A stretch of DNA of 64,000 bases from positions 5,332,001 through 5,396,000 of the forward strand of contig NZ_CP026304.1 of the NCBI RefSeq assembly GCF_003054555.1, read 5' to 3'. Position 1 is the first letter of the stretch; each line of letters starts with the position of its first letter. Below are positions 8,748 through 17,221 of the stretch, in pieces. Below the pieces are notes generated by a model that was not told the origin of the DNA, did not search any database, and was given only the letters and a program-made list of their open reading frames with translations. Origin of the DNA: Streptomyces lunaelactis (GTDB lineage Bacteria > Actinomycetota > Actinomycetes > Streptomycetales > Streptomycetaceae). Made by a program: the position numbers and the translations under genes.

Positions 8748-8826
8748 GTCCGTTGCCTTCCCATTCGAACCCGCTCGTTCAGTGGGAGCGTAGAGGGTGG
8801 CACCGACAGCAGGCCCGTACTGGACA

Positions 8827-8853
8827 ACTCGTACAGTGAGTGACTGTACGAGT
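8827..8853. promoter_or_regulatory. 27-bp palindrome (11-bp perfect arms) between divergent genes
   Basis: ACTCGTACAGT (8827-8837) and ACTGTACGAGT (8843-8853) are perfect inverted repeats around GAGTG. The site lies between the unknown gene at 8747 and the XRE regulator start at 8938, so it is the natural candidate operator for that regulator. It is too short and unsupported by position to be a terminator. Confidence 0.7.
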
Positions 8854-8937
8854 GCGAAGGGTGGACGGTACGGGTAACTGGCTGTGACCATAGGTGACTT
8901 GGCAGGGTTGACCGTGAACGACCCGGGGGTCACCGGC

Positions 8938-9759
8938 ATGACAGAAGTTACCGAGCCCGAACCGTCCGACAGTCTCAAGACCTTTGGTGCCGCGCTCCAG
9001 GCGTTCAGGGAGCACACGAGGCTCACGCAGGAGGCGCTGGCGCCGCAGATGCAGTACTCGGCCCACTACCTTGCCTCCATCGAGCAGGGCAGACGGTTCC
9101 CGTCGGACGAGTTCATCGAGCGGGCGGAGGCGGCGCTGGATGCGCGCGGGGTGCTGCGCAAGGCGGCGCGGCAGCTGTCGCGGAAGCAGGGGCTGGCGGC
9201 GTGGTTCCTGCAATGGGCAGGGCTTGAGACGCAGGCGATCAGCCTCGATACGTACGAATCCCGGCTGATTCCAGGGCTGTTGCAGACGGAGGCGTACGCG
9301 CGAGTGCTGTTCCGGGGCCAGTTGCCGCCGTTGAGTGACGAGCAGATCGACGCGCAGCTGGCGGCGCGGCTGGAGCGTCAACGGCTGCTGCGGGAGCGGC
9401 CGAACACCGCGTTCAGCTTCATCCTCGAAGAGCATCTGTTTCTGCGGCGTACGGGTGGGGTGGAGGTGACGCGGGCGCTCATCGAGCATGTCCTGGAGGT
9501 CGTGGAGCTGCGGAACGTCGAGATCCAAGTCATGCCGCTGGTGCGGGAGGAGCATGCCGGACTGGCTGGCCCCATCCAGTTGCTGGAGACGCCGGAGCAT
9601 CAGTGGCTCGGGTACTGCGAGGGGCAGCGGACAGGGCAGTTCGTCGCTGATCCGAAAGAGATCAGTGTGCTCCACATGCGCTATGCGAAACTGCGTTCGC
9701 AGGCTCTCACTCCGGAGGATTCCCGGGGTCTGCTGACGCGACTGCGAGGAGCGCTATGA
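8938..9759 (+). CDS. XRE-family regulator with DUF5753-type C-terminal domain
   Basis: From ATG 8938 the protein is 273 residues. The N-terminal helix-turn-helix is LQAFREHTRLTQEALAPQMQYSAHYLASIEQGRR (about residues 19-53). The rest (ISLDTYESRLIPGLLQTEAYARVLFRG, FILEEHLFLRRTGG, VQVMPL-like IQVMPLVREEHAGLAGPIQLLE, VLHMRYAKLRSQALTPEDS) is the C-terminal domain typical of the many Streptomyces XRE proteins that pair with DUF397 proteins. An alternative GTG start at 8884 exists. The stop overlaps the DUF397 start (ATGA). Such pairs are thought to act as regulator/antagonist modules. Confidence 0.93.
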   Translation: MTEVTEPEPSDSLKTFGAALQAFREHTRLTQEALAPQMQYSAHYLASIEQGRRFPSDEFIERAEAALDARGVLRKAARQLSRKQGLAAWFLQWAGLETQAISLDTYESRLIPGLLQTEAYARVLFRGQLPPLSDEQIDAQLAARLERQRLLRERPNTAFSFILEEHLFLRRTGGVEVTRALIEHVLEVVELRNVEIQVMPLVREEHAGLAGPIQLLETPEHQWLGYCEGQRTGQFVADPKEISVLHMRYAKLRSQALTPEDSRGLLTRLRGAL

Positions 9760-10001
9760 GCGGCAACGACGGACTGGCCTGGTTCAAGAGCAGCTACAGC
9801 AGCGGCGATGGCGACAGCTGCGTCGAAGTCGCCCTCTCCTGGCACAAGTCCAGTTACAGCAGCGGCGATGGTGACGACTGCGTCGAGGTCGCCACCTGCC
9901 CCAACATCGTCCACGTCCGCGACTCCAAGGTCCAGCACGGCCCTCAGCTCGCCCTAGCCCCCGACGCCTGGGCCTCCTTCGTCTCCTTCGCGGCCAGGTA
10001 A
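9756..10001 (+). CDS. DUF397 protein with internal duplication of its N-terminal half
   Basis: The 81-residue protein is translationally coupled to the XRE gene (ATGA overlap). It contains LAWFKSSYSSGDGDSCVEVA followed directly by LSWHKSSYSSGDGDDCVEVA, then NIVHVRDSKVQHGPQLALAPDAWASFVSFA. The W-K-S-S-Y-S-S and VRDSK...AW..F blocks define DUF397. The first block is duplicated and the second is single. DUF397 partners of XRE regulators are small and lack DNA-binding motifs; an antagonist role is inferred from such pairs, not shown here. Confidence 0.9.
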   Translation: MSGNDGLAWFKSSYSSGDGDSCVEVALSWHKSSYSSGDGDDCVEVATCPNIVHVRDSKVQHGPQLALAPDAWASFVSFAAR

Positions 10002-10016
10002 GAGCGCGACGGCTCA

Positions 10017-10463
10017 ATGCGCCCCGCTGATCTCCGCCGTACGGCGGCTGCGCTGCTTGTCTCGCTGACACTGATCAGCGGGTTCGGGAACATCACCGGC
10101 GTCGAGTGGGACGCGGCTCCGCTCGGGTCCGGAAGGTCCGATGTGCCCGGCCCCACCGATTTCCGGGTCTCCGGCGTGGCGCATCTGGCGAAGGCGGATG
10201 TCCTGCGGCTCCAGAAGGAGGTGGAAGGACGACCGGGGCCGCCACCCCCCACAGGAGAGGCCCCGGTCGTCGTTCGCCGGGGCGGCAGTGCCGCCCCGTA
10301 CTTCTCTCAGCGCCGAGCGTGCGTTTTCTGTCACACCGCGCTGAGTCGCGAAGTCGTTGCAGGTTGTACAAGGCATGGACGCGGCCCCGGGGAAGGACGT
10401 AGCGTGCTGATTCGCGCAGGGCTGCGCGGCAGTGGTGACCAGCTGCGATTCAGGACAGGTTGA
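10017..10463 (+). CDS. Possible small exported protein; 3' end uncertain
   Basis: ATG 10017 opens MRPADLRRTAAALLVSLTLISGFG, which looks like a signal peptide, followed by VEWDAAPLGSGRSDVPGPTDFRVSGVAHLAKADVLRLQKEVEG. Third positions are GC-rich up to about 10225, supporting real coding there. The frame then runs without a stop through a strong hairpin (10228-10271) and on to 10463, which overlaps the sigma-factor promoter. Either the gene lost its stop codon or it is a remnant. No family is recognised. Confidence 0.35.
   Translation: MRPADLRRTAAALLVSLTLISGFGNITGVEWDAAPLGSGRSDVPGPTDFRVSGVAHLAKADVLRLQKEVEGRPGPPPPTGEAPVVVRRGGSAAPYFSQRRACVFCHTALSREVVAGCTRHGRGPGEGRSVLIRAGLRGSGDQLRFRTG
10228..10271 (+). 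terminator. Hairpin terminator after the DUF397 region
   Basis: GACGACCGGGGCC (10228-10240) pairs perfectly with GGCCCCGGTCGTC (10259-10271) around an 18-nt loop. It sits between the XRE/DUF397 unit and the sigma-factor gene. Confidence 0.7.
10456..10461 (+). promoter_or_regulatory. -10 element of a leaderless sigma-factor transcript
   Basis: CAGGTT ends 6 nt before GTG 10468. At this distance the transcript should begin at or next to the start codon, and this placement decides the start of the sigma-factor gene. Confidence 0.45.
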
Positions 10464-10467
10464 GGGA

Positions 10468-11196
10468 GTGCTGGGGGACGACGCGGAGTTGACCGCCGCG
10501 GTGCTCGCGGCACAGGGCGGGGACGAGAGCGGTTTCCGTACTGTGTACCGCGCCGTGCACCCGCGGCTGCTCGGATATGTCCGGACATTGGTGGGCGAGC
10601 CGGAGGCCGAGGACGTCGCATCCGAGGCCTGGCTGCAGATTGCCCGTGACCTCGACCGGTTCAGCGGCGACGCGGACCGTTTCCGGGGCTGGGCCGCACG
10701 GATCGCCCGCAACCGGGCCCTCGATCACATACGAATGCGGGGCCGGCGTCCCGCCGTCGGCGGCGACGAGAGCGAACTCACCGGGAAGCCCGCTGATGCG
10801 GACACCGCGGACGAGGCCATGGAATCCCTCGCCACCGACAGCGCCATGGCGCTCATCGCCCAGCTGCCGCAGGACCAGGCCGAGGCCGTCGTGCTGCGTG
10901 TCGTGGTCGGCCTCGACGCGAAGAGCGCGGCCAAGACGCTCGGCAAGCGCCCCGGTGCCGTACGGACCGCGGCGCACCGCGGGCTGAAGCGGCTGGCGGA
11001 GCTGCTGGGTGCGGACGGCGCGGACGGTGCGGGCTTCACGGACGGGATGGGTTTCCCGGAGGACGCGGCCCCGGACAACTCCCGTACGGGCGGGGCGGAT
11101 CTCGGTGGCGTACCGCCGCAGCGAGGCCCCAGACCGGGCGCCACAGCACCCGCCGGTGTGACGCATTCACGCCTGCGGACGCAGAAGGACATGTGA
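10468..11196 (+). CDS. ECF-type RNA polymerase sigma factor
   Basis: From GTG 10468 the protein is 242 residues. Region 2 spans RTVYRAVHPRLLGYVRTLVGEPEAEDVASEAWLQIARDLDRF...FRGWAARIARNRALDHIR. Region 4 spans SLATDSAMALIAQLPQDQAEAVVLRVVVGLDAKSAAKTLGKRPGAVRTAAHRGLKRLAELL. A Pro/Gly-rich tail follows. A CAGGTT hexamer 6 nt before GTG 10468 suggests a leaderless start; GTG 10432 is the alternative. The next gene overlaps the stop (TGATG), encodes a single-pass membrane protein and may be its anti-sigma partner. Confidence 0.92.
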   Translation: MLGDDAELTAAVLAAQGGDESGFRTVYRAVHPRLLGYVRTLVGEPEAEDVASEAWLQIARDLDRFSGDADRFRGWAARIARNRALDHIRMRGRRPAVGGDESELTGKPADADTADEAMESLATDSAMALIAQLPQDQAEAVVLRVVVGLDAKSAAKTLGKRPGAVRTAAHRGLKRLAELLGADGADGAGFTDGMGFPEDAAPDNSRTGGADLGGVPPQRGPRPGATAPAGVTHSRLRTQKDM

Positions 11197-12170
11197 TGGC
11201 CGACGAGCGTTACGAGTGGCTTGACAAGGAAGCGGCGGAGCGGCTGCTGCGCGGTGAACCGGTCGAGGCCGCTGACGAACACGCCCGTACCCAGGCCGCG
11301 CGTCTCTCCCGTGCCCTCTACGGCGCCGGCCGGGCCGGCTACTGCGACGACGGCGAAATGCCGGGCGAGGCCGCCGCGCTGGCCGCCTACCGCAAGGCCA
11401 GGGCCGACAGCGCCGCGCCCGCGGGCGCGGCGCTCGGATCCGTACGCCTCACTCGTTCCGCGCGCCCGGCGCCCGGCCTGCGCTTCGCTCGCCCGGTGCG
11501 CTTCGGGATCGCCGCCGCGGTGGCCGGCTGCGCGCTCGGCGGTGTGGCCGTCGCCGCGGGCACCGGCTTTCTGCCCGGCCCTTTCGGCAACGACGATCCG
11601 CTGCCCGCATCCTCCGTCTCGGCGGCCGCGACTCCGGGGCCACTGGTCACCCAGTCGCCTTCGGGTGAGGGGCCGGTCTCTCCTTCGCAGCCGCCCGCCG
11701 GAAGCAGTACGCCGCCGGTGGCGCCCCCGTCGAGCAGCGGGACCGGTCAGCGTCCGGGCGGGGCGAGCGGTTCGAACGGCGGGGATCCGGACGACGGCTC
11801 GGGCAAGCCGGGCAGAACCGGCGACGGGACCCGCGACGACCGGAGGGCGGAGTTGTACCGCAAGTCGGTCGAGGCCTGCCGTGAGTACCGCAGCGGCAAG
11901 ATCGCCCCGGACCGCAAGCGGCTGCTGGAGCAGGCGGCGGACGGGCCCGAGCGGGTGGAGCGGTTCTGCGACCGCGTGCTCGGCGACACGAGGGACAGTA
12001 ACGACGGCGGCGGCAGCGGCGACGGAGACAACGGAGACGGCAGCCCGGACTCCGGCAACGGCCCGGCGATGCCGCCCGTGTCCTGGTCACCGGTGCCGTC
12101 CGGGGCTTCTCCCTCGCCCTCCCAGAGCACTCCCGAGGCCTCACTCAGCGCTCAGACGCAGCTCTCCTGA
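11196..12170 (+). CDS. Single-pass membrane protein, possible anti-sigma partner
   Basis: The 324 residues start at ATG 11196, overlapping the sigma-factor stop by one base; GTG 11193 is an alternative. The cytoplasmic part has YEWLDKEAAERLLRGEPVEAADEHARTQAARLSRAL, which resembles short helical sigma-interacting segments. One membrane helix follows near residues 105-125 (FGIAAAVAGCALGGVAVAAGTGF). The outer part is a long Ser/Pro/Gly/Asp-rich linker with one charged helical block (LYRKSVEACREYRSGKIAPDRKRLLEQAADGPERVERFCDRVLG). The anti-sigma role is inferred only from coupling and topology. Confidence 0.85.
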   Translation: MADERYEWLDKEAAERLLRGEPVEAADEHARTQAARLSRALYGAGRAGYCDDGEMPGEAAALAAYRKARADSAAPAGAALGSVRLTRSARPAPGLRFARPVRFGIAAAVAGCALGGVAVAAGTGFLPGPFGNDDPLPASSVSAAATPGPLVTQSPSGEGPVSPSQPPAGSSTPPVAPPSSSGTGQRPGGASGSNGGDPDDGSGKPGRTGDGTRDDRRAELYRKSVEACREYRSGKIAPDRKRLLEQAADGPERVERFCDRVLGDTRDSNDGGGSGDGDNGDGSPDSGNGPAMPPVSWSPVPSGASPSPSQSTPEASLSAQTQLS

Positions 12171-12311
12171 CCTGCGGTTTTTCCATCCGCTCGGTTTCGG
12201 ACACATCAGGTGTGACGTTTTTTGGGGCTACGGCGCAGTAGAGAGTGAGCCGACTGGTCATCGGCTGCGCACGAGCCGGGGTTCCCCCCGTACCTACGGC
12301 TTGGCGCAAAT

Positions 12312-12350
12312 GGCGCGGGCGGGACACGTTCCCCCGGTCCCGCCCGCGCC
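12312..12350. terminator. Bidirectional terminator between convergent genes
   Basis: GGCGCGGGCGGGAC (12312-12325) and GTCCCGCCCGCGCC (12337-12350) form a perfect 14-bp stem with an 11-nt loop, midway between the anti-sigma candidate and the L,D-transpeptidase. Confidence 0.8.
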
Positions 12351-12359
12351 ACTCCCCCC

Positions 12360-12384
12360 TTTGCGCCTGAACCGGCGCCGCTCT
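12360..12384. repeat. Copy 1 of a 25-bp repeat placed beside a terminator
   Basis: The sequence around GCGCCTGAACCGGCGCC is identical over 25 bp to 47597-47621. Both copies lie just after a strong hairpin between convergent genes. Confidence 0.7.
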
Positions 12385-12433
12385 CGCGGATGTGGTTGCT
12401 CGCCGCGGTGGTTCCTCAGTTGATGGTTGCGGC

Positions 12434-13294
12434 CTACCAGTAGATGACCACGCGGTCGCCGTTCCTCACCTGCGCGAACAAAGAAGCGATCTTCCCCTTG
12501 TCGCGGACGTTGACACAGCCGTGCGAGGCGCCGTTGTAGCCGCGGGCCGCGAAGTCCGAGGAGTAGTGCACCGCCTGGCCGCCGCTGAAGAACATCGCGT
12601 ACGGCATGGGCGTGTGGTAGATCGTCGAGACGTGGTCCCTGGACTTCCAGCCCACGTTGAACGTGCCCTCACGGGTCGGTGTGTACTGCGAGCCGAAGCG
12701 CACATCCATCGTCGAGCGCACCGTGCCGTTGACGACCCAGGAGAGCGTGCGGGTCGTCTTGCTGATGCACAGCACCCGGCCCGTCATGCAGCGCGGGTCC
12801 AGCTTCGCGGCCGGCTTGTTGACCTTCTTGCCGGCCAGCTCGTCACGCGTCGGCCTCGTCGTCATACCGAGCAGCTTCTGCCAGGTCACGGTGTCCGTGT
12901 CGCCCGTTGTCGGCAGGCCGCGCTTGCCCTGGAAGCCGCTGACGGCGGCGGCCGTGACCGAGCCGTAGGTGCCGGTCGGGGTGTCGTCGAACCAGCCGAT
13001 CTGGGCCAGCCTGGCCTGCAGCTCGCGTACCCGCTCGCCCTTCGAGCCGCGCGCCATGAGGACCTCGGGCTCGGCGGACTCGCTGGGCTCCGCCTTCGGC
13101 GGCGGCGTGGCCGAGTCCGCGTCCGGCGCGGGCGGTGTCGGTGTCGGTGTGCTGGACTGCGCGGGCGCGGTGGTGCCCGGCTTGGCGTCGGCGCCCCCCG
13201 GCTTGCCGGCCGCGGCCTGCGCGGTACATCCGGCGGTCACGGCCAGCACCGCGGCCGCCGCGAGTGTTCTTCGTATGACGGATTTCCGAAGCAT
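12434..13294 (-). CDS. L,D-transpeptidase lipoprotein with peptidoglycan-binding domain
   Basis: ATG 13294 follows a GGGGGG ribosome site and gives 286 residues. The signal peptide ends in a lipobox (VTAGC, Cys about residue 22), then a Pro/Thr/Ser linker. A PG_binding_1 domain ([36 protein letters not shown]) spans roughly residues 80-140. The YkuD catalytic domain ends in [25 protein letters not shown], where SHGCVN carries the catalytic Cys. The enzyme should make 3-3 crosslinks or attach proteins to peptidoglycan outside the membrane. It is divergent from the mutase gene, and the shared region spans 13295-13413. Confidence 0.94.
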   Translation of the reverse strand: MLRKSVIRRTLAAAAVLAVTAGCTAQAAAGKPGGADAKPGTTAPAQSSTPTPTPPAPDADSATPPPKAEPSESAEPEVLMARGSKGERVRELQARLAQIGWFDDTPTGTYGSVTAAAVSGFQGKRGLPTTGDTDTVTWQKLLGMTTRPTRDELAGKKVNKPAAKLDPRCMTGRVLCISKTTRTLSWVVNGTVRSTMDVRFGSQYTPTREGTFNVGWKSRDHVSTIYHTPMPYAMFFSGGQAVHYSSDFAARGYNGASHGCVNVRDKGKIASLFAQVRNGDRVVIYW

Positions 13295-13413
13295 GTTCGC
13301 CCCCCTGTATCTGCTGTGCCTCAAGAGACAGATTCCCGCACTGCCCGGTTGCGCAATCCCGCGCATTATGGGGAAGAAACTGTGAGCAGGCATCCAGCGG
13401 GAGGCGGACAGAC

Positions 13414-15012
13414 ATGGCGCGCGAGTCCGGCAGTGTCCGATTCACCGAGAGTGGCCTGCCCATCGAGCCGGTCTACGGGCCGGAGGCCCTGGACGGCTGG
13501 GATCCGGCGGAGAGGCTGGGCGAGCCCGGCGCGTACCCCTTCACCCGCGGTGTGTACCCGACGATGTACACCGGCCGTCCCTGGACGATGCGTCAGTACG
13601 CGGGTTTCGGCACCGCCGTCGAGTCCAACGCCCGCTATCAGCAGCTGATCGCCCACGGCACGACCGGTCTGTCCGTCGCCTTCGACCTGCCGACCCAGAT
13701 GGGCCACGACAGCGACGCGACGATCGCGAGCGGCGAGGTCGGCAAGGTCGGCGTCGCCATCGACTCGCTCGACGACATGCGGGTGCTCTTCGGCGGGATC
13801 CCGCTGGACAAGGTCTCCACCTCGATGACGATCAACGCCCCAGCCGCGCTGCTGCTGCTCATGTACCAGCTCGTGGGCGAGGAACAGGGAGTGCCGGCCG
13901 AGCAGTTGACGGGCACCATCCAGAACGACGTGCTCAAGGAGTACATCGCCCGCGGCACCTACATCTTCCCGCCCGGGCCCTCCCTGCGGCTGACCGCCGA
14001 CATCTTCAAGTACTGCCGCGCCGAGATCCCGAAGTGGAACACCATCTCGATCTCCGGCTACCACATGGCGGAGGCCGGGGCCTCGCCCGCGCAGGAGATC
14101 GCCTTCACCCTCGCCGACGGCATCGCGTACGTCCGTACCGCGGTCGCCGCGGGGATGGACGTCGACGACTTCGGGCCGCGGTTGTCCTTCTTCTTCGTCT
14201 CGCGCACGACGATCCTGGAGGAGGTCGCCAAGTTCCGCGCCGCGCGGCGGATCTGGGCGCGGGTGATGAAGGACGAGTTCGGTGCGCGGAACCCCAAGTC
14301 GCTGATGCTGCGCTTCCACACCCAGACGGCCGGTGTGCAGCTGACCGCCCAGCAGCCCGAGGTGAACCTGGTCCGGGTGGCCGTGCAGGGGCTCGCGGCG
14401 GTCCTCGGCGGTACGCAGTCGCTGCACACCAACTCCTTCGACGAGGCCATCGCGCTCCCGACGGACAAGTCGGCGCGGCTCGCCCTGCGTACGCAGCAGG
14501 TCCTGGCCTACGAGACGGACGTCACCGCCACCGTCGACCCCTTCGCGGGCTCGTACGCCGTAGAGAGGATGACGGACGATGTGGAGGCGGCGGCGCTGGC
14601 GCTGATGGAGCGGGTCGAGGACCTGGGCGGCGCGGTCGCCGCGATCGAGCACGGCTTCCAGAAGGGCGAGATCGAGCGGAGCGCGTACCGCATCGCGCAG
14701 GAGACCGACAGCGGCGAGCGGATCGTCGTCGGCGTCAACCGCTACACGCTGGACGCGGAGGAGCCGTACGAGCCGCTGCGCGTCGACCCGGCGATCGAGG
14801 CGCAGCAGGCGGAGCGGCTGGCGAGGCTGCGGGCGGAGCGCGACGGGGCGGCGGTGGACGCGGCGCTGGCGGCGCTGCGGAAGGCCGCGGAGGGTACGGA
14901 GAACGTGCTCTATCCGATGAAGGACGCGCTGCGGGCCAGGGCCACGGTGGGCGAGGTGTGCGATGCGCTGCGGGGGGTGTGGGGCAGGTACGTCCCGGCC
15001 GATGTCTTCTGA
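13414..15012 (+). CDS. Methylmalonyl-CoA mutase-type catalytic subunit lacking a B12-binding domain
   Basis: The 532-residue protein starts at ATG 13414 behind GGGAGG. It is the TIM-barrel acyl-CoA mutase domain: [18 protein letters not shown] (Tyr in the position that favours methylmalonyl-CoA rather than isobutyryl- or 2-hydroxyisobutyryl-CoA), [28 protein letters not shown] and LRFHTQTAG, ending GRYVPADVF. Full-length mutases continue for about 150 residues with a cobalamin-binding DxHxxG domain. That domain is absent here and no gene for it is adjacent, so a separately encoded small subunit is expected. The substrate is inferred from active-site residues only. Confidence 0.9.
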   Translation: MARESGSVRFTESGLPIEPVYGPEALDGWDPAERLGEPGAYPFTRGVYPTMYTGRPWTMRQYAGFGTAVESNARYQQLIAHGTTGLSVAFDLPTQMGHDSDATIASGEVGKVGVAIDSLDDMRVLFGGIPLDKVSTSMTINAPAALLLLMYQLVGEEQGVPAEQLTGTIQNDVLKEYIARGTYIFPPGPSLRLTADIFKYCRAEIPKWNTISISGYHMAEAGASPAQEIAFTLADGIAYVRTAVAAGMDVDDFGPRLSFFFVSRTTILEEVAKFRAARRIWARVMKDEFGARNPKSLMLRFHTQTAGVQLTAQQPEVNLVRVAVQGLAAVLGGTQSLHTNSFDEAIALPTDKSARLALRTQQVLAYETDVTATVDPFAGSYAVERMTDDVEAAALALMERVEDLGGAVAAIEHGFQKGEIERSAYRIAQETDSGERIVVGVNRYTLDAEEPYEPLRVDPAIEAQQAERLARLRAERDGAAVDAALAALRKAAEGTENVLYPMKDALRARATVGEVCDALRGVWGRYVPADVF

Positions 15013-15015
15013 GTC

Positions 15016-15098
15016 CGCCGATCCCGCCGATCCGCCGATCCCGCCGACCCCGCTGATCCCCGATCCCCAGCCCCCCGATCCCGCCGATTCCGCGATAC
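15016..15098. repeat. Low-complexity CCGATCCCG repeats between genes
   Basis: Irregular iterations of CCGATCCCGC, CCGATCCGC and CCGACCCCG fill the gap after the mutase stop codon. The unit is about 9-12 bp with imperfect copies. No gene or hairpin explains it. Confidence 0.6.
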
Positions 15099-15144
15099 GG
15101 AACGCGAGTGCGGAGTGTCGTACCCCTGTGCGAGACTCCGTCTC

Positions 15145-15798
15145 ATGCTGGGTGTTACCGATCTGCCGACCTATCTCGCAGGCCTTGTCCTGATCATTCT
15201 GCTGCCGGGGCCGAACTCGCTGTACGTGCTCTCCGTCGCAGCGCGCCGCGGTGTGCGTACGGGCTATACGGCAGCCGCGGGTGTGTGGTGCGGTGACACC
15301 GTGCTGATGGTGCTCTCCGCCGCGGGCGTCGCCTCGCTCCTCCAGGCCAACGCGCTGCTCTTCGGCATCGTGAAGTTCGCCGGCGCCGGCTATCTGACCT
15401 GGCTGGCGATCGGGATGCTGCGCGCGGCCTGGTCGCTGTGGCGCACCCGCCGCGAGCTGACGCCCGAGCAGGCGGAGCCGGCCGACGCGGCCGCCGCCGA
15501 GCGGCCGTTCCGCAGGGCCTTTGTGATCAGCCTCCTCAACCCGAAGGCGATCCTGTTCTTCATCGCCTTCTTCGTGCAGTTCGTCGACCCGGGGTACGCG
15601 TACCCCGCGCTGTCCTTCGTGGTGCTCGGGGCTCTCGCCCAGCTGGCGAGCTTCCTCTACCTGACGATGCTGATATTCACCGGTACGCATCTGGCGGCCG
15701 CGTTCCGCAGGCGCAAGCGTCTGTCGGCGGGCGCGACCTCGGCGGCCGGTGCGCTGTTCCTCGGCTTCGCGGTGAAGCTCTCCCTCAGCGGCACCTGA
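15145..15798 (+). CDS. leuE: LysE/RhtB-family amino acid exporter, LeuE-like
   Basis: From ATG 15145 the protein has 217 residues and about six hydrophobic segments. The family motif near the N-terminus is LAGLVLIILLPGPNSLYVLSVAARRGVRTGYTAAAGVWCGD, and FVISLLNPKAILFFIAFFVQFVDP follows in the middle. Overall length and motif order match the leucine exporter LeuE. It probably exports branched-chain or related amino acids across the inner membrane. The start has no clear ribosome site and may be leaderless. The 3' end overlaps the convergent monooxygenase gene by 14 bp. Confidence 0.9.
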   Translation: MLGVTDLPTYLAGLVLIILLPGPNSLYVLSVAARRGVRTGYTAAAGVWCGDTVLMVLSAAGVASLLQANALLFGIVKFAGAGYLTWLAIGMLRAAWSLWRTRRELTPEQAEPADAAAAERPFRRAFVISLLNPKAILFFIAFFVQFVDPGYAYPALSFVVLGALAQLASFLYLTMLIFTGTHLAAAFRRRKRLSAGATSAAGALFLGFAVKLSLSGT

Positions 15799-17206
15799 CG
15801 CGCTCGAGGAAGTCGGTCAGCCCCGTCGTGTCCTCACCCGCCCAGCCGACGTAGCCGTCGGGCCTGACCAGGAAGAGCCCCTTCCCGTACGGCTCGTACG
15901 CGTCGATGCGGTGCACGTGTGCCTGCGCGCGCTCCAACTCCGCCTCCAGCGGCTCCAGTCCGATGTCGGTGCCGACCGCGAGCAGGGTGAAGTGCGGACC
16001 GCGGAAGAGGTCGAAGAGCCGTCGCCCGTCGGGCAGGGGCCCGTCCGGGGCGCGGTCGCCCGCCTCGAGTGCGCCCGCCGAGCCCATGGCGAGCGGGCCG
16101 CCGCGGTAGCCGAGGCCCAGCTGCATGGTGGCCGCCCCGCGCCGCTGCTCCCCGCGGTGGATACGGGTGGACAGGCCCAGCATCTCGGCGGCTACGGGCT
16201 CCCGCTCCTGCTCATAGCTGTCGAGCAGTGACTCGGGAGCGCCGTGGCGCAGCACCTGGCCGAGCTTCCACCCGAGGTTGTACGCATCCTGGACGCTGGT
16301 GTTGAGGCCCTGTCCGCCCGCGGGGGAGTGGACATGGGCGGCGTCGCCCGCGAGGAACACGCGCCCTTCGCGGAACCGGTCCGCCATCGCCGCGCGCGGC
16401 CGGAAGTCCGAGGACCAGAGCACCTCGGTGACATCGGCGGCCGTCAGATGTGTGCGGGCGGCGATCAGTTCGCGAACGCCCGCGGGGGAGATGTCCGGCT
16501 CGCCTTCCGTGAACTGCCCCACGATCTGGAAGTCGTCAGTGCCCGGCAGCGGGCAGACGGAGAGAAAGCCGGCCTCGCCGCCAGGGAAGACATGCCAGTT
16601 CAGCCGGTCGAGCGCGGGAATGCGGACATCGGCGACCAGCATCGGCGCGGGGTCGACGGTCTCCCCGGTCATCGAGATGCCGAGGATCCGGCGGACCGTA
16701 CTGCGACCGCCGTCGGCCGCGACCGCGTACGCCGCCCGGACCGTCCCGGCCGAGAGCTCGGCGCTCACGCCGTGCTCGTCCTGGGTGAGCCCGTTCAGGG
16801 CCACGCCGAACGAGACCTCGCCGCCCAGCTCCGTCAGGCGGGCGTGCAGGATCTGCTGGGTGCGCCACTGCGGGAGCAGCCATGGCTCGCCGTACGGCGC
16901 GGCGGCTGTGGCCTCCGGGCGCTCGAACATGTCGTGCTCGCCCTGCCGGGTGCCGTCCTGCCAGACCATGCCGACCGGGGCCGTCCCGCCCGAGGCGAGG
17001 ACCGCGTCCACGACCCCGAGGTCGTCGAAGACCTCCATGGTGCGCGGCTGGATTCCCTTGCCGCGTGAGCCGGGGAAGAGGGCGTGCGACTGCTCGACGA
17101 CGTGGGCGCGTACGCCTCGGCGGGCCAGATCGCAGGCGAGGGCGAGCCCGGTGGGCCCGGCTCCGACGATCAGAATCCCGGTTTCCTTAACGCTGTTAAG
17201 TTCCAT
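15785..17206 (-). CDS. FAD-dependent aromatic-type monooxygenase
   Basis: The 473-residue protein belongs to the PHBH-fold flavin hydroxylases. ILIVGAGPTGLALACDLARRG near the N-terminus binds FAD. The mid-chain DG motif is AVAADGGRSTVRR. The GD motif is RVFLAGDAAHVHSPAGGQGLNTSVQDAYNLGWKL. A thioredoxin-like C-terminal domain (FTLLAVGTDIGLEPLE to YVGWAGEDTTGLTDFLE) is as in antibiotic-modifying and phenolic hydroxylases. The substrate is unknown. It is divergent from a TetR regulator, and one of two identical operators overlaps its codons 3-7. Confidence 0.93.
   Translation of the reverse strand: MELNSVKETGILIVGAGPTGLALACDLARRGVRAHVVEQSHALFPGSRGKGIQPRTMEVFDDLGVVDAVLASGGTAPVGMVWQDGTRQGEHDMFERPEATAAAPYGEPWLLPQWRTQQILHARLTELGGEVSFGVALNGLTQDEHGVSAELSAGTVRAAYAVAADGGRSTVRRILGISMTGETVDPAPMLVADVRIPALDRLNWHVFPGGEAGFLSVCPLPGTDDFQIVGQFTEGEPDISPAGVRELIAARTHLTAADVTEVLWSSDFRPRAAMADRFREGRVFLAGDAAHVHSPAGGQGLNTSVQDAYNLGWKLGQVLRHGAPESLLDSYEQEREPVAAEMLGLSTRIHRGEQRRGAATMQLGLGYRGGPLAMGSAGALEAGDRAPDGPLPDGRRLFDLFRGPHFTLLAVGTDIGLEPLEAELERAQAHVHRIDAYEPYGKGLFLVRPDGYVGWAGEDTTGLTDFLERVRCR
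17186..17200. promoter_or_regulatory. TetR operator copy 1, inside the monooxygenase coding start
   Basis: CTTAACGCTGTTAAG is a palindrome (CTTAAC/GTTAAG around GCT). On the minus strand it encodes the Leu-Asn-Ser-Val-Lys of the monooxygenase N-terminus. It is identical to copy 2, with 36 bp between centres. Confidence 0.8.
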
Positions 17207-17221
17207 GCCCCAGAGAGTGCG

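Noticed and set aside
15016..15098. CCGATCCCG repeats considered as a CRISPR array or iteron origin
   Set aside because: Units are too short and irregular, with no spacers, no cas genes and no replication gene nearby.
13366..15690. 774-codon minus-strand frame opposite the mutase and leuE
   Set aside because: It has Arg/Val/Asp-rich mirror-frame composition; the plus-strand proteins are clearly real.
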